Assembly: GCA_903858475.1 (NCBI GenBank)
Contig: CAIOIZ010000150.1
Span: 1-36,658, forward strand
DNA length: 36,658 bases
Reading direction: 5' to 3'
Source of the DNA: an uncultured Bacteroidota bacterium
GTDB taxonomy: Bacteria; Bacteroidota; Bacteroidia; Chitinophagales; Chitinophagaceae
Shown here: positions 7,939-16,781 of the stretch, in pieces
How the letters are laid out: each line of letters begins with the position of its first letter
How positions within the stretch are numbered: the stretch's first letter is position 1
The notes under the pieces: model-generated
The model's database searches: none
What the model was told of the DNA's origin: nothing
The model's input: the letters and a program-made list of their open reading frames with translations, nothing else
Program-made: the position numbers and the translations under genes

Positions 7939-9462
7939 ATGAGTAAAGTAAGAGTAAGATTTGCGCCCAGTCCAACGGGTGGACTACACCTAGGTGGTGT
8001 AAGAACAGTACTGTTCAATTATTTATTTGCCAAACACCATGGCGGAGATTTTATTGTTCGTGTAGAAGATACAGATCAGACTAGATGGGTAGCAGGCGCA
8101 GAAGAATATATTTTTGACTGTTTGAAATGGTGTGGATTGGAGCCCGATGAAAGTGTATTGCATGGTGGAGATTTTGCGCCTTATCGCCAAAGTGAACGCA
8201 AGGCCATTTATCGTCAATATGCCGATCAGTTGATTGAGGCTGGGCATGCTTATTATGCATTCGATACGAGTGAGGAACTTGAAAAAATGCGAGAAGAATT
8301 AAAGGCAAAGGGAAGTCATAGTCTTCAGTATGACCAGGCCATCCGGATGGGTATGAATAATTCATTGCGACTATTACCAGAAGAAACAGCGGCATTATTG
8401 GCAGCTGGTACACCCTATGTAGTAAGAATAAAAATGCCTGCCAATGAATTTGTTTCATTCACCGATATGATTAGGGGAGAACTGAGTTTTGATACCAATA
8501 CAGTTGATGACAAGGTTTTGTTGAAAGCGGATGGTATGCCTACCTATCATCTGGCAGTAGTAGTGGATGATTTTTTGATGAAAATTAGCCATGCTTTCAG
8601 AGGAGAAGAGTGGTTGCCGAGTGCACCAGTTCATATTTTATTATGGAAATATTTATTTGGATTGGATGCTATGCCAGCTTGGGCGCACCTTCCTTTGATT
8701 TTAAAGCCTGACGGCAATGGCAAATTAAGTAAAAGAGACGGCGACAGACTTGGGTTTCCTGTATATGCTATGGATTGGACCGACCCTAAGACCAGTGAAA
8801 TAACCAAGGGATTCAAGGAGATTGGATTTATGCCGCAAGCATTTGTAAATCTATTGGCGGTTTTGGGATGGAATGATGGCAGTCAGCAGGAATTATTTTC
8901 CATCGAGGAATTGATAGAAAAATTCAGCATGGAGAAAGTGCATAAGGGAGGCGCCAAATTCGATTATGAAAAAGCCAAATGGTTCAATCATGAGTGGATA
9001 AAAAAATCAGCTGCTCCAGATTTATTGTCGTTGGTAAAGAAGGTGATGGAAAGTAATCAGCTATCCATTTCCAACGATGATTATTTATTAACGGTTATTG
9101 AATTGGTGAAGGAGCGTTGTACCTTATTGACCGATTTTTATGAGCAAGGAAAATTTTTCTTTGAAGCACCTGTTAACTGGGATTTGCCTAGTGTACAGCC
9201 CAAGTGGGATGCGGGTAAGAAATCTTTTTTTGAAAGCTTTGCACAAGCACTGCAGACTGTTGAAATATGGGATGTTGCCTCAATTGAAAACACATTCAAG
9301 GCCCTTGCTACAGAACACAATATCAAAGTAGGCGAATTACAGATGATATTTCGTGTAATGCTAGTCGGTAGTAAAATGGGGCCAGGTGTATTCGTAATCG
9401 CACAGGCTATTGGTCGGGAAGATAGTATTGCAAGAGTGCAAAAAGCACTTCAGCATTTTTAA
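7939..9462 (+). CDS. gltX: Glutamate--tRNA ligase
   Basis: A 507-residue class I aminoacyl-tRNA synthetase that charges tRNA-Glu with glutamate. The Rossmann-fold signature appears as PSPTGGLHLGG with HLGG at 17-20 in place of HIGH, and the KMSKS loop as KLSKR at 262-266. The anticodon-binding helical region fills the C-terminal third and ends VQKALQHF. The reading frame is open to 7834, but the family starts with MSKVRVRFAPSP, and the promoter box at 7926-7933 would lie inside the longer version, so the ATG at 7939 is the start. It converges on the aldo/keto reductase gene with only five bases between stops. Confidence 0.97.
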   Translation: MSKVRVRFAPSPTGGLHLGGVRTVLFNYLFAKHHGGDFIVRVEDTDQTRWVAGAEEYIFDCLKWCGLEPDESVLHGGDFAPYRQSERKAIYRQYADQLIEAGHAYYAFDTSEELEKMREELKAKGSHSLQYDQAIRMGMNNSLRLLPEETAALLAAGTPYVVRIKMPANEFVSFTDMIRGELSFDTNTVDDKVLLKADGMPTYHLAVVVDDFLMKISHAFRGEEWLPSAPVHILLWKYLFGLDAMPAWAHLPLILKPDGNGKLSKRDGDRLGFPVYAMDWTDPKTSEITKGFKEIGFMPQAFVNLLAVLGWNDGSQQELFSIEELIEKFSMEKVHKGGAKFDYEKAKWFNHEWIKKSAAPDLLSLVKKVMESNQLSISNDDYLLTVIELVKERCTLLTDFYEQGKFFFEAPVNWDLPSVQPKWDAGKKSFFESFAQALQTVEIWDVASIENTFKALATEHNIKVGELQMIFRVMLVGSKMGPGVFVIAQAIGREDSIARVQKALQHF

Positions 9463-9467
9463 TATTG

Positions 9468-10460
9468 TCAACCCTGCTTTTCCATCAAGTCTACAATTGC
9501 GGAAAGTCCTTCTTGATAAGCATGTTCAATTAGTGCAAGGTCCTCGGCCTGTAACTTCAGGATGCCGCTGGTATTTTGTTGTACATGTTCAACTGTGCGA
9601 ATCCCCGGAATAACCGTGCTTACACCTGGATAGCTAAGAATATAACTCAAGGCCAATGCCGACTTGCTAATACCGTATTGATTACAAAGTGGCCATATTT
9701 TTTCTTCTAATAAAGCAATGGCTGGTGCCATTATTTTTTCGTTTAGGCGGAAACTACGGTGATCATCTTCTGCAAAAACAGACATACTATTGAATTTTCC
9801 GGTGAGTAAACCAAATTGTAGTGGCATTCTAGCGATAACCCCATACCCTTTTTCGTGTACGCTTTGAATTAAGTTCTTTGCTTTTTGGTTAATGATATTG
9901 AATACTAATTGAAAGCCTTGTCCTTCTTTTTTTTCAACTAAAAATTCGGCTTCTGGTTCGGGATAGAATGTATTTAATGATAATCCCCAATACCTTATTT
10001 TTCCAGCTGCCTGCAACTGATTCATAGCGGCTATACATTCCTCCGATTCAAAATGCGATAATCGAGCAGAATGTAACTGGTAATAATCGATATAGTCCCT
10101 TTTTAATCTTTTCAGGCTGGCCTCGCAAGCAGATAGAATATATTCTTTACTGTAATCTAATTGAATGCTTTCATTGATATTACGGTGGCCTACTTTGGTA
10201 GCAAAAATGACCTCTTTTTGATTTGAAATGCCATTGCCCAACAATGATTCAGAATGACCGAGACCATAAAAATCGGCGGTATCAAAAAAATTGATTCCTG
10301 CATCCAGTGCGGCATGTATAGCTTTTAAAGAGATGTTATCATCTGCTTTTCCCCATCCAATGGGCGTATTTCCTACCTTGGCATTGCCACCAATGGCCCA
10401 AGCCCCAAAACCAATTTCGCTCACCCTTAAATCCGTATTGCCAAATTTTCTGTATTGCAT
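9468..10460 (-). CDS. Aldo/keto reductase
   Basis: A 330-residue NAD(P)H-dependent oxidoreductase with a TIM barrel. The catalytic tetrad is visible: Asp60 and Tyr65 in FFDTADFYG, Lys89 in FATKVG and His130 in YYQLHSARL. The C-terminal cofactor-binding segment (STVIPGIRTVEHVQQN) is typical of the YajO/general-stress-protein-69-like branch. The natural substrate is unknown. It is divergent from the B12-binding protein gene with 60 bases between starts, which may imply shared control. Confidence 0.93.
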   Translation of the reverse strand: MQYRKFGNTDLRVSEIGFGAWAIGGNAKVGNTPIGWGKADDNISLKAIHAALDAGINFFDTADFYGLGHSESLLGNGISNQKEVIFATKVGHRNINESIQLDYSKEYILSACEASLKRLKRDYIDYYQLHSARLSHFESEECIAAMNQLQAAGKIRYWGLSLNTFYPEPEAEFLVEKKEGQGFQLVFNIINQKAKNLIQSVHEKGYGVIARMPLQFGLLTGKFNSMSVFAEDDHRSFRLNEKIMAPAIALLEEKIWPLCNQYGISKSALALSYILSYPGVSTVIPGIRTVEHVQQNTSGILKLQAEDLALIEHAYQEGLSAIVDLMEKQG

Positions 10461-10474
10461 AATAAATAGTTGAA

Positions 10475-10505
10475 TTTTTAAATTTACTAAATAGATTTAC
10501 TTTTA
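10475..10505 (+). promoter_or_regulatory. Candidate promoter of the B12-binding protein gene
   Basis: TTTT (10475-10478), a 19-base spacer, then TACTTTTA (10498-10505), one base off TAnnTTTG. The predicted start of transcription is about 10 bases before the ATG at 10521. Confidence 0.4.
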
Positions 10506-10520
10506 CAGTATCTATTTATC

Positions 10521-10940
10521 ATGAGTACAGAAAATACACGCCCAATTAGAGTTCTGTTAGCCAAAGTGGGTTTGGATGGACATGATCGGGGAGCGAAAGT
10601 AATTGCTGCTTCTTTGCGGGATGCCGGTATGGAAGTAATATATACAGGATTGCGTCAAACAGCGGAGATGGTGGTGAATGCTGCTTTACAGGAAGATGTT
10701 GACGCAATAGGCATTAGTATTCTCAGTGGTGCGCATAATACAGTCTTTCCCAAACTGATTCAATTAATGAAAGAAAAAGGAATGGAAGATGTTTTACTGA
10801 CTGGCGGTGGCATCATCCCCGAAGATGATATGAAGGCATTGAATGCGATGGGTGTAGGCAGACTCTTTGCACCAGGTGCACCTACTAAAGAAATTGCGGA
10901 CTATATTACCAACTGGGTAAGAACCCATCGTAATTTTTAA
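10521..10940 (+). CDS. Stand-alone cobalamin-binding domain protein (mutase small subunit type)
   Basis: A 139-residue Rossmann-like B12-binding domain matching the C-terminal cobalamin domain of methylmalonyl-CoA-type mutases. The DxHxxG motif is DGHDRG at 19-24, with His21 as lower axial cobalt ligand; SILSG and TGGGIIP form the rest of the nucleotide-tail pocket. No catalytic TIM-barrel domain is fused, so it must work with a separate large subunit, which is not in this window. The neighbours are a crotonase 90 bases downstream and a divergent aldo/keto reductase. A role in acyl-CoA carbon-skeleton rearrangement is likely; which acyl group is rearranged cannot be said. Confidence 0.9.
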   Translation: MSTENTRPIRVLLAKVGLDGHDRGAKVIAASLRDAGMEVIYTGLRQTAEMVVNAALQEDVDAIGISILSGAHNTVFPKLIQLMKEKGMEDVLLTGGGIIPEDDMKALNAMGVGRLFAPGAPTKEIADYITNWVRTHRNF

Positions 10941-11030
10941 TTACTAAAAGATATTGCTATCAACGTATGGTGTTTACTCAGTTTGTTCCAATGATACTTC
11001 GTTGAGGGCTTAATTTGCTAAATTAATTAT

Positions 11031-11819
11031 ATGTTTCAAACCATTCTCACTGACTTGAATGATGGAATTTTTACCATTACAATCAATCGTCCTGATAAAT
11101 TAAATGCACTTAACAAAGATGTTTTCAATGAATTGGATGCAGCGATGGAGGAAGTGTATACCAATACGGCTATTCAATCGGTATTGATTACTGGTGCCGG
11201 CCCTAAAGCATTTGTTGCGGGTGCAGATATCAGTGAGTTTGCCGGAATTACCAAGGAAGCCGCGATGGCATTGGCTCAGCGAGGACAAAATGTTTATTTC
11301 AAAATTGAAAATTGCAAGAAGCCTGTTATGGCTGCTGTCAATGGATTTGCATTGGGAGGTGGTTGTGAATTGGCCATGGCCTGCCATTTTCGTTTTTGTA
11401 GTGACAATGCTCGTTTTGGGCAACCTGAAGTTAATTTGGGTTTAATTCCTGGTTATGGAGGTACTCAAAGATTAACGCAATTGGTAGGAAAGGGTAGAAG
11501 CATGGAATATCAAATGACCGGCCGATTGATAGATGCAAAGGAAGCATGGCAAGCAGGGTTGGTTAATCAGGTATGCACTGCTGAGGAGTTAATTACCAAG
11601 GCGAAAGAAACCTTATTACTGATCCAAGCCAAGGCCCCCATTGCGGTAGGAAAAATTATTGAATGTGTAAATGTTGCTACCATTAGTGCTTATACCAACG
11701 GAAAAAGCGGTTATGATAAAGAAGTAGAATCTTTTGGAGATTGTTTTATAACAGAAGACATGTTGGAAGGTACTACAGCATTTATGGAAAAGCGGAAACC
11801 CGTTTTCAAGGGTAAATAG
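11031..11819 (+). CDS. Enoyl-CoA hydratase/isomerase family protein
   Basis: A 262-residue crotonase-fold enzyme, probably hydrating 2-enoyl-CoA in fatty-acid or branched-chain degradation. The oxyanion-hole segments are FVAGADISEF (61-70) and NGFALGGGCELAMACH (104-119). Both catalytic glutamates of true hydratases are present, Glu113 in GGGCEL and Glu133 in FGQPEVNLGLIPGYGG. The C-terminal helix ends EGTTAFMEKRKPVFKGK. It follows the B12-binding protein on the same strand. The 90-base gap has no terminator that I can see and holds an imperfect -7-like TTAATTTG at 11010-11017. Confidence 0.94.
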   Translation: MFQTILTDLNDGIFTITINRPDKLNALNKDVFNELDAAMEEVYTNTAIQSVLITGAGPKAFVAGADISEFAGITKEAAMALAQRGQNVYFKIENCKKPVMAAVNGFALGGGCELAMACHFRFCSDNARFGQPEVNLGLIPGYGGTQRLTQLVGKGRSMEYQMTGRLIDAKEAWQAGLVNQVCTAEELITKAKETLLLIQAKAPIAVGKIIECVNVATISAYTNGKSGYDKEVESFGDCFITEDMLEGTTAFMEKRKPVFKGK

Positions 11820-11859
11820 TAATAGCTAACTAATAAGTGTACACTAAAGTAATAAATTA

Positions 11860-12861
11860 TTAAAACTTCGGACAAGGAATACCTTTATAGTCAGAAGGTC
11901 TTTTGATATAAATGATTGAAAATTCAGAACCACCACGGCTATTGCTGGCTGCTTTCAGGTTGCTGATATTGAAATCATAACTAGCACCGATTCTTAATCC
12001 AGCAACTTCCAAACCAACATAGGGAATAACGGCATCGTTTAACCGCATCCAAGAACCAAAATAAACAGAAGAAGGATTTTCGTTATCGCCATTAAGGCTA
12101 TAGGATAAAGCGGCCCCTAATACGGTTTCATGCGCTTTGGCCTGAATTTGGTGAATCACTGATGTATGTACCATTAATACTTCTCCTACTGGAAAAGAGC
12201 CACCACCATGTACAGTCACCCTGCCACCTAGGTACCAATTTTTATCTTTGAAACTAATCTTAGGGCGATTGATATGATACATGGATGTTCCAATGTAAAA
12301 GTTATTGATACCATTGGTGCTACCACTAAATAGTATTCCAGCATTTAAGTCAACATAATTTTGCTTGGCACCATTGGTTAAAATATCTGACGTAGTACCC
12401 GTAAAACCATTTTGAGTGAGCATGTCTTCAAAAGTCAATTTGGTTACATCTAAGTTCATGCTACTGTAGGTTCCCTGAAAGCCAGCACCAATCGTATTGT
12501 ATCCATTTTCATCCAAGGCTTTGTGATAGCTCATGGATACTGATCCATAATTGAGTTTTAAAATACTATTAGCACTTGCATCGCTGAGGCCAGACACGCC
12601 AACTCCAAATACATCACCGTCAGGAATTTTCTTTTTAAGAATAGGAAAATCCAATGAAGCGGTTGTGGTCACATAGGCTTTTGGGATACTGGGCCATTGG
12701 TCGCGGTGATTGGCAGCCAATCTCCATAATCCATCAAACTTGCCGGTAAAAGCAGGGTTGAGGGTAAGCGGAGAGGCAAAAAACTGCGAAAAATGTGGAT
12801 CCTGTGCCTTGACACCAAGTACAGAAAGGGTACAAATAATTACAACTATTTTTTTCATCAA
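11860..12861 (-). CDS. PorP/SprF family type IX secretion membrane protein
   Basis: A 333-residue outer-membrane beta-barrel-like protein. A signal peptide (about 1-19, ending VKAQ) precedes the hallmark region DPHFSQFFASPLTLNPAFTG, and the C-terminus carries EFSIIYIKRPSDYKGIPCPKF. The family is tied to the type IX secretion system and gliding motility of Bacteroidota, where members associate with secretion of particular large C-terminal-domain cargo. Such cargo is often encoded next door, but the neighbours here are a crotonase and upp, so this copy is solitary. The start could be either of two adjacent ATG codons. Confidence 0.92.
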   Translation of the reverse strand: MMKKIVVIICTLSVLGVKAQDPHFSQFFASPLTLNPAFTGKFDGLWRLAANHRDQWPSIPKAYVTTTASLDFPILKKKIPDGDVFGVGVSGLSDASANSILKLNYGSVSMSYHKALDENGYNTIGAGFQGTYSSMNLDVTKLTFEDMLTQNGFTGTTSDILTNGAKQNYVDLNAGILFSGSTNGINNFYIGTSMYHINRPKISFKDKNWYLGGRVTVHGGGSFPVGEVLMVHTSVIHQIQAKAHETVLGAALSYSLNGDNENPSSVYFGSWMRLNDAVIPYVGLEVAGLRIGASYDFNISNLKAASNSRGGSEFSIIYIKRPSDYKGIPCPKF

Positions 12862-13007
12862 ATTTTCTATTCAGGACGATAAAGATAAGGATTTGCAATA
12901 AAATGCTGCATTCGAAAAGCTAAACTTTGCTGCTGTAGGTATAATTAGAAAGAAGTGGTTGTTTTAAACTGTTGTTAAACCCTTGCGCTTCATCCTATTA
13001 CCATTCA

Positions 13008-13658
13008 CTAGTTCTGCAGTTTTACCCCATAGGCCAAGTCTCCTGCATCTCCTAAACCAGGAACAATATACCCTTTGGCAGTTAGCTCATCATCAATATC
13101 CCCACACCAAATGGTGGCGGTGGGTTCGGCTCTTTTTACATATTCAATGCCTACTGTACAAGCAATGGAACAGGCAATGTGTAATTCTTTAAATTCTCCT
13201 TCTGCTCTTAGGAATTGGATGGTTTTAACCAAGGATGCTCCAGTGGCCAGCATGGGGTCGCTAACTATTACAATACGATTTTCAATTTCTGGACTGGCCA
13301 TATACTCTAGCGCAATTTCAAAGCCTCCATCCGCATTGTGTTTGCGATAGGCACTAATAAATGCATTGTCGGCAGAATCAAAATAATTCAACAAGCCATT
13401 GTGCATAGGTAAACCAGCTCTTAATATGGTAGCCAACACAGGCTGTTCTTTTAATACTTTGCAAACTGATACACCCATCGGAGTAGTGATTTCTCTTTCC
13501 TCCCAAGGCAATGTTTTGCTAATTTCATATCCAATTACTTCTGCAATGCGCTCCAGGTTTCTGCGAAAACGAAGGCGGTCATTTTGAATGTTTACATTGC
13601 GTAATTCACCAATCCAATTGCTGATGAGTGAGTGTTGTTCACTTAAATTAATGACCAT
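13008..13658 (-). CDS. upp: Uracil phosphoribosyltransferase
   Basis: A 216-residue salvage enzyme that makes UMP from uracil and PRPP. The PRPP-binding loop is VIVSDPMLATGAS (about 131-142) and the uracil-site loop is GYIVPGLGDAGDLAYG near the C-terminus. The frame is open 23 codons farther upstream, but family members begin MVINLSEQHSL-like, so the ATG at 13656-13658 is taken as the start. Adenine deaminase lies on the same strand about 0.6 kb away, separated by an oppositely oriented lipoprotein gene, so the two salvage genes do not form one operon. Confidence 0.95.
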   Translation of the reverse strand: MVINLSEQHSLISNWIGELRNVNIQNDRLRFRRNLERIAEVIGYEISKTLPWEEREITTPMGVSVCKVLKEQPVLATILRAGLPMHNGLLNYFDSADNAFISAYRKHNADGGFEIALEYMASPEIENRIVIVSDPMLATGASLVKTIQFLRAEGEFKELHIACSIACTVGIEYVKRAEPTATIWCGDIDDELTAKGYIVPGLGDAGDLAYGVKLQN

Positions 13659-13866
13659 AATAATTTGTTTTTCGAAGTAATAGACTGTAAGATAAAAACC
13701 ATCTTGACATAGTAATCCAGTCCCCAAAACTAAAATAAAAAATGCTTTTTACCCTTTTTTTTACTGGATTGAGCTTTGGCAAGGATGTAGTATCGGCTTT
13801 TTGGCCGCTAAAACCTTTAACATAGCATTATAGAATAATGTATTTTTATTGTATAAAATTAGAACA

Positions 13867-14286
13867 ATGAAAACATATACGCTGATACTATTGGCTTCGG
13901 TTATAGGAATTACTGCTTGCAATAGCAACGATAACAAGGCCGTTGTTAAAAAGGATAAATATGAACAAACCAAGGAAACCTTAGAACAGACAGAAAAGAA
14001 AAATCCTATACGATTTCTTACGGTCAGCGGACATGATAAGCATAACCTGATAGGCCAAATGGTCATTAAAGGAACCATTACCAATACTGCCAAAATAGCC
14101 AGTTATAAAGATGTTGATATTGAAATAGCTTTTTATAGTAAGACAGGCGCTTTATTGGAAAAAGACAATGAAACAATTTTTGAAACCATTGGACCCGGAC
14201 AGAGCCAAGGATTTAAAACCAAGTATTTTGCACCCAAGGGAAGTGATAGTGTAGCCCTTGCCGTTATAAGGGCCAAATCGGAATAA
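13867..14286 (+). CDS. Small uncharacterised lipoprotein
   Basis: A 139-residue protein with signal peptide and lipobox GITAC (Cys18). A charged linker with a Lys/Glu-rich, possibly helical stretch (about 25-47) precedes a single beta-rich domain. The segment IKGTITNTAKIASYKDVDIE and the later IFETIGPGQSQGFKTKYFAP resemble FxLYD-type or similar immunoglobulin-like domains found in bacterial lipoproteins; I infer that fold only weakly. The frame extends six codons upstream, but the ATG at 13867 starts the signal peptide correctly. The stop lies three bases from the end of the convergent adenine deaminase gene. Confidence 0.78.
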   Translation: MKTYTLILLASVIGITACNSNDNKAVVKKDKYEQTKETLEQTEKKNPIRFLTVSGHDKHNLIGQMVIKGTITNTAKIASYKDVDIEIAFYSKTGALLEKDNETIFETIGPGQSQGFKTKYFAPKGSDSVALAVIRAKSE

Positions 14287-14289
14287 CCA

Positions 14290-15909
14290 CTACACCAATT
14301 CGAAACGGTCTCCATCAAATAATCCGAGGTCACTTAATTTGAGGTGCGGAATTACCAATAATGCCATGAAGGAAAGCGTCATGAAGGGAGCTGTTAAGGT
14401 ACTACCCAATGTTGCTTTTACCATTTGGTCGATGGCTGTATAATCCGCTGCCACTTGGTAGCCGTCTAAATTACTCATCAAACCTGCTACTGGTAGGCCC
14501 AATACCATTTCCTCCGACGCACTCACTGCACTTACTCCACCTTGTTCTTTAATTACTAAATTGATGGCCCTAGCAAGGGAGGCATCATCCACCCCCACCG
14601 CAACAATATTATGGCTATCGTGTGCTACAGAGGAGGCAATGGCCCCCTGGGTTATTCCAAAATTTTTGATAAATCCTTTTGCAATGGGCGCCTGTTTGTA
14701 TCTATTAACTACTACGATTTTTAAAACATCCTTTGCTGGGTCAGCAATAATCAAATTGTCTACTACAATAGGAGTCCAGTTAATTTTATTGGTTATCAAC
14801 TGGCCATCCAAGGCTTCCATGATGGCTATTTCTTTTTCTCCTTTCCAACTTACCTGCAATGCAGCAGCATTGGTAGCCGCGCATTCAAATTGATTAATGA
14901 TGGCAGCAGTGCTTGTTGTAATTTTTGTTTTGCCATCTTCAGCTACCAATTGGCCATTGATGTAGGTGGCACTTACTTCAAAATCTTGCAAGTTGCTTAC
15001 AACAATAAAATCAGCCATATCTCCCATTCTCATTAATCCAATATTCATTTTATAGTGTAAAACTGGATTGATGCAGGCTGCTTGTAAAATCTTGAAAATA
15101 TCAATGCCTTTTTTAACAGCCCTTGCACACAGTTGATTGATGTGCCCTGCTGCCAAACTATCCGGATGTTTGTCATCACTGCAAAACATGATTTCATCGG
15201 GATAATCATTTAAAAGATCAATCAACGCTTCAAAATTTTTAGCAGCACTGCCTTCCCGGATTAGGATTTTCATGCCATACTGAAGTTTGTCTAAGGCCTC
15301 TTCTTTTGTAAAACACTCATGATCGGTACTGATGCCTGCATCAATATATTGTTTGGCAACTGCGGCCCTCAATCCAGGGGCATGGCCATCCACTGGCTTG
15401 CCGTACTTATGGGAAGCAGCAATTTTTTTCATCACTTCCGGATCTTTATTTAATACACCAGGAAAGTTCATCATTTCACTTAAATAGTAGATATCTGGGT
15501 TTTGTAAAAGCAGCTCAACCTCAGCAGCATTCAAGGCAGCGCCAGCGGTTTCAAAGATGGTAGCAGGCACGCAACTGGGAGCCCCAAAATGAAATTTAAA
15601 TGGAACAGTCTTGCCATTTTCAATCATGTATTCTACCCCTTCTAACCCACATACATTGGCAATCTCATGTGGGTCGCTGATGGTACCTACCGTACCATGC
15701 ACCACTGCTAGTTTGGCGAATTCAGAAGGTACGAGCATGCTGCTTTCAATATGAACATGACTATCCACAAAACCGGGCATGATATATTTTTCTGATGGAG
15801 AGGGTTCCCCCAATCTTTCTATCAATTGGATTTTCCCTTCCGCTATTGTCATTTTGCCTAAATAAATTTCTTGCTTGAATAGGTCTACAATATTACCCCT
15901 GATTTGCAT
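14290..15909 (-). CDS. ade: Adenine deaminase
   Basis: A 539-residue amidohydrolase converting adenine to hypoxanthine and ammonia in purine salvage. The metal site is seen as HVHIESSM, then [23 protein letters not shown] and CSDDKHPD. The C-terminal half carries the conserved [13 protein letters not shown] and [14 protein letters not shown] segments. A longer start at 15936 is possible, giving 548 residues. I prefer the ATG at 15907-15909 because the protein then begins MQIRGNIVD, like its relatives, and because a -7-type box TATCTTTA lies between the two start codons. It is convergent with the small lipoprotein gene. Confidence 0.95.
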   Translation of the reverse strand: MQIRGNIVDLFKQEIYLGKMTIAEGKIQLIERLGEPSPSEKYIMPGFVDSHVHIESSMLVPSEFAKLAVVHGTVGTISDPHEIANVCGLEGVEYMIENGKTVPFKFHFGAPSCVPATIFETAGAALNAAEVELLLQNPDIYYLSEMMNFPGVLNKDPEVMKKIAASHKYGKPVDGHAPGLRAAVAKQYIDAGISTDHECFTKEEALDKLQYGMKILIREGSAAKNFEALIDLLNDYPDEIMFCSDDKHPDSLAAGHINQLCARAVKKGIDIFKILQAACINPVLHYKMNIGLMRMGDMADFIVVSNLQDFEVSATYINGQLVAEDGKTKITTSTAAIINQFECAATNAAALQVSWKGEKEIAIMEALDGQLITNKINWTPIVVDNLIIADPAKDVLKIVVVNRYKQAPIAKGFIKNFGITQGAIASSVAHDSHNIVAVGVDDASLARAINLVIKEQGGVSAVSASEEMVLGLPVAGLMSNLDGYQVAADYTAIDQMVKATLGSTLTAPFMTLSFMALLVIPHLKLSDLGLFDGDRFELV

Positions 15910-15922
15910 GGCAGTTTTTTTG

Positions 15923-15930
15923 TAAAGATA
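15923..15930 (-). promoter_or_regulatory. Candidate -7 box TATCTTTA for ade
   Basis: Read on the - strand this is TATCTTTA, one base off TAnnTTTG, lying 13 bases before the preferred ade start codon. No -33 box at the usual spacing is convincing. Confidence 0.4.
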
Positions 15931-15965
15931 ATCCATGCATGCTCCGTTAATTTATACAAACGGTA

Positions 15966-15996
15966 TTTTTAACTGAATTAATTTTTACTACCTTTC
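15966..15996 (+). promoter_or_regulatory. Candidate promoter of the tandem exported-protein genes
   Basis: TTTT (15966-15969), 19 bases, then TACCTTTC (15989-15996), one base off TAnnTTTG. The ATG at 16016 is 19 bases farther on. The promoter before the propeller gene at 17579 has the same boxes and spacing. Confidence 0.45.
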
Positions 15997-16015
15997 ATCC
16001 TCAAAAATAACATCT

Positions 16016-16762
16016 ATGCTTAGGAGTATTTTAATATTTGGATTTCTAGTTGTCTTTTTGGTTTTAGTACAATATAGCAAGGCACAATCTGTAGAGGAAG
16101 TGATTGACAACTACGTAAAAACCCGTGGTGGAAAAGAAAAGCTACTGGCTATTCATTCTATTTATATGGAAGGCGCTCGTCAGATGATGGGCAATGAAGT
16201 AACGGTGAAAGTAACAAAAGAACAAGGCAAATTAAGTAGAACCGAATTTGAAATGGGAGCTGGTAATGGCTTTATGCTCGTTACCGATAAAGAAGCTTGG
16301 TCAATGTTTTCTATGCGCAGCACCACTCCAACTGCTTTGCCTGCAGAAGCAGTAGCTGGAATGCAAGCCGAATTGGATATCGCAGGTCCCTTGGTTGATT
16401 TTGCGGCTAAAGGACATAAAGCAGAATTGCTAGGAAATGATTCAGCCAATGGGATGCTTTGTCAAAAAATAAAATTAACAACCGTACAAGGGAAAGAGAT
16501 TTTTTATTGGATTGACCCATTGACCAATTTATTACAACAATCTTCTCAAAAGGGACTGGGCATGGGCGGCGGAGGCAGAAAGCCTGTTGCAGAAACAGAA
16601 ACCATCACTATCTATTCTGATTACCACGAAGTGGAAGGCGTATTGTTTCCACATACTATGGAAATGAAAATCAGCGGAGGTGGTATGGGAGGTGGAGGTA
16701 CTACTTTTGATAAAATAGAAATAAATAAACCAGTGGACGCCAAATTGTATAAACCTGAATAA
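16016..16762 (+). CDS. Exported protein, first of two tandem paralogues, glycine-rich insertions
   Basis: A 248-residue protein with a signal peptide (about 1-24, ending SKAQ). The mature part starts with SVEEVIDNYVKTRGGKEKLLA, which is shared with the next gene (ADEVIGKYIDAVGGKEKLLA), and ends FDKIEINKPVDAKLYKP, also shared (SSIEINKPVDESIFK). The strand-rich body and the pattern of questions such as YSDYHEVEGVLFPHTMEM recall the LolA/LolB-like outer-membrane lipoprotein-sorting fold; this is a weak fold inference. Two glycine-rich insertions, GLGMGGGG near 180-187 and GGGMGGGG at 221-228, are absent from the paralogue. It is periplasmic or surface exposed, function unknown. The second gene starts 19 bases after its stop. 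Confidence 0.8.
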   Translation: MLRSILIFGFLVVFLVLVQYSKAQSVEEVIDNYVKTRGGKEKLLAIHSIYMEGARQMMGNEVTVKVTKEQGKLSRTEFEMGAGNGFMLVTDKEAWSMFSMRSTTPTALPAEAVAGMQAELDIAGPLVDFAAKGHKAELLGNDSANGMLCQKIKLTTVQGKEIFYWIDPLTNLLQQSSQKGLGMGGGGRKPVAETETITIYSDYHEVEGVLFPHTMEMKISGGGMGGGGTTFDKIEINKPVDAKLYKPE

Positions 16763-16781
16763 AAAAACAAAAACTATCACC

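Noticed and set aside
8081..8458. 125-codon open frame on the - strand within gltX
   Set aside because: Shadow of gltX. Composition is typical of antisense translation and no domain is recognisable.
12862..13007. Repeated GTTGTT-TAAAC motifs between the PorP/SprF gene and upp
   Set aside because: Short and low complexity; no stable hairpin or known site is formed.
13659..13727. N-terminal extension of upp by 23 codons
   Set aside because: Not part of the family; the conserved protein begins at the ATG at 13656-13658.
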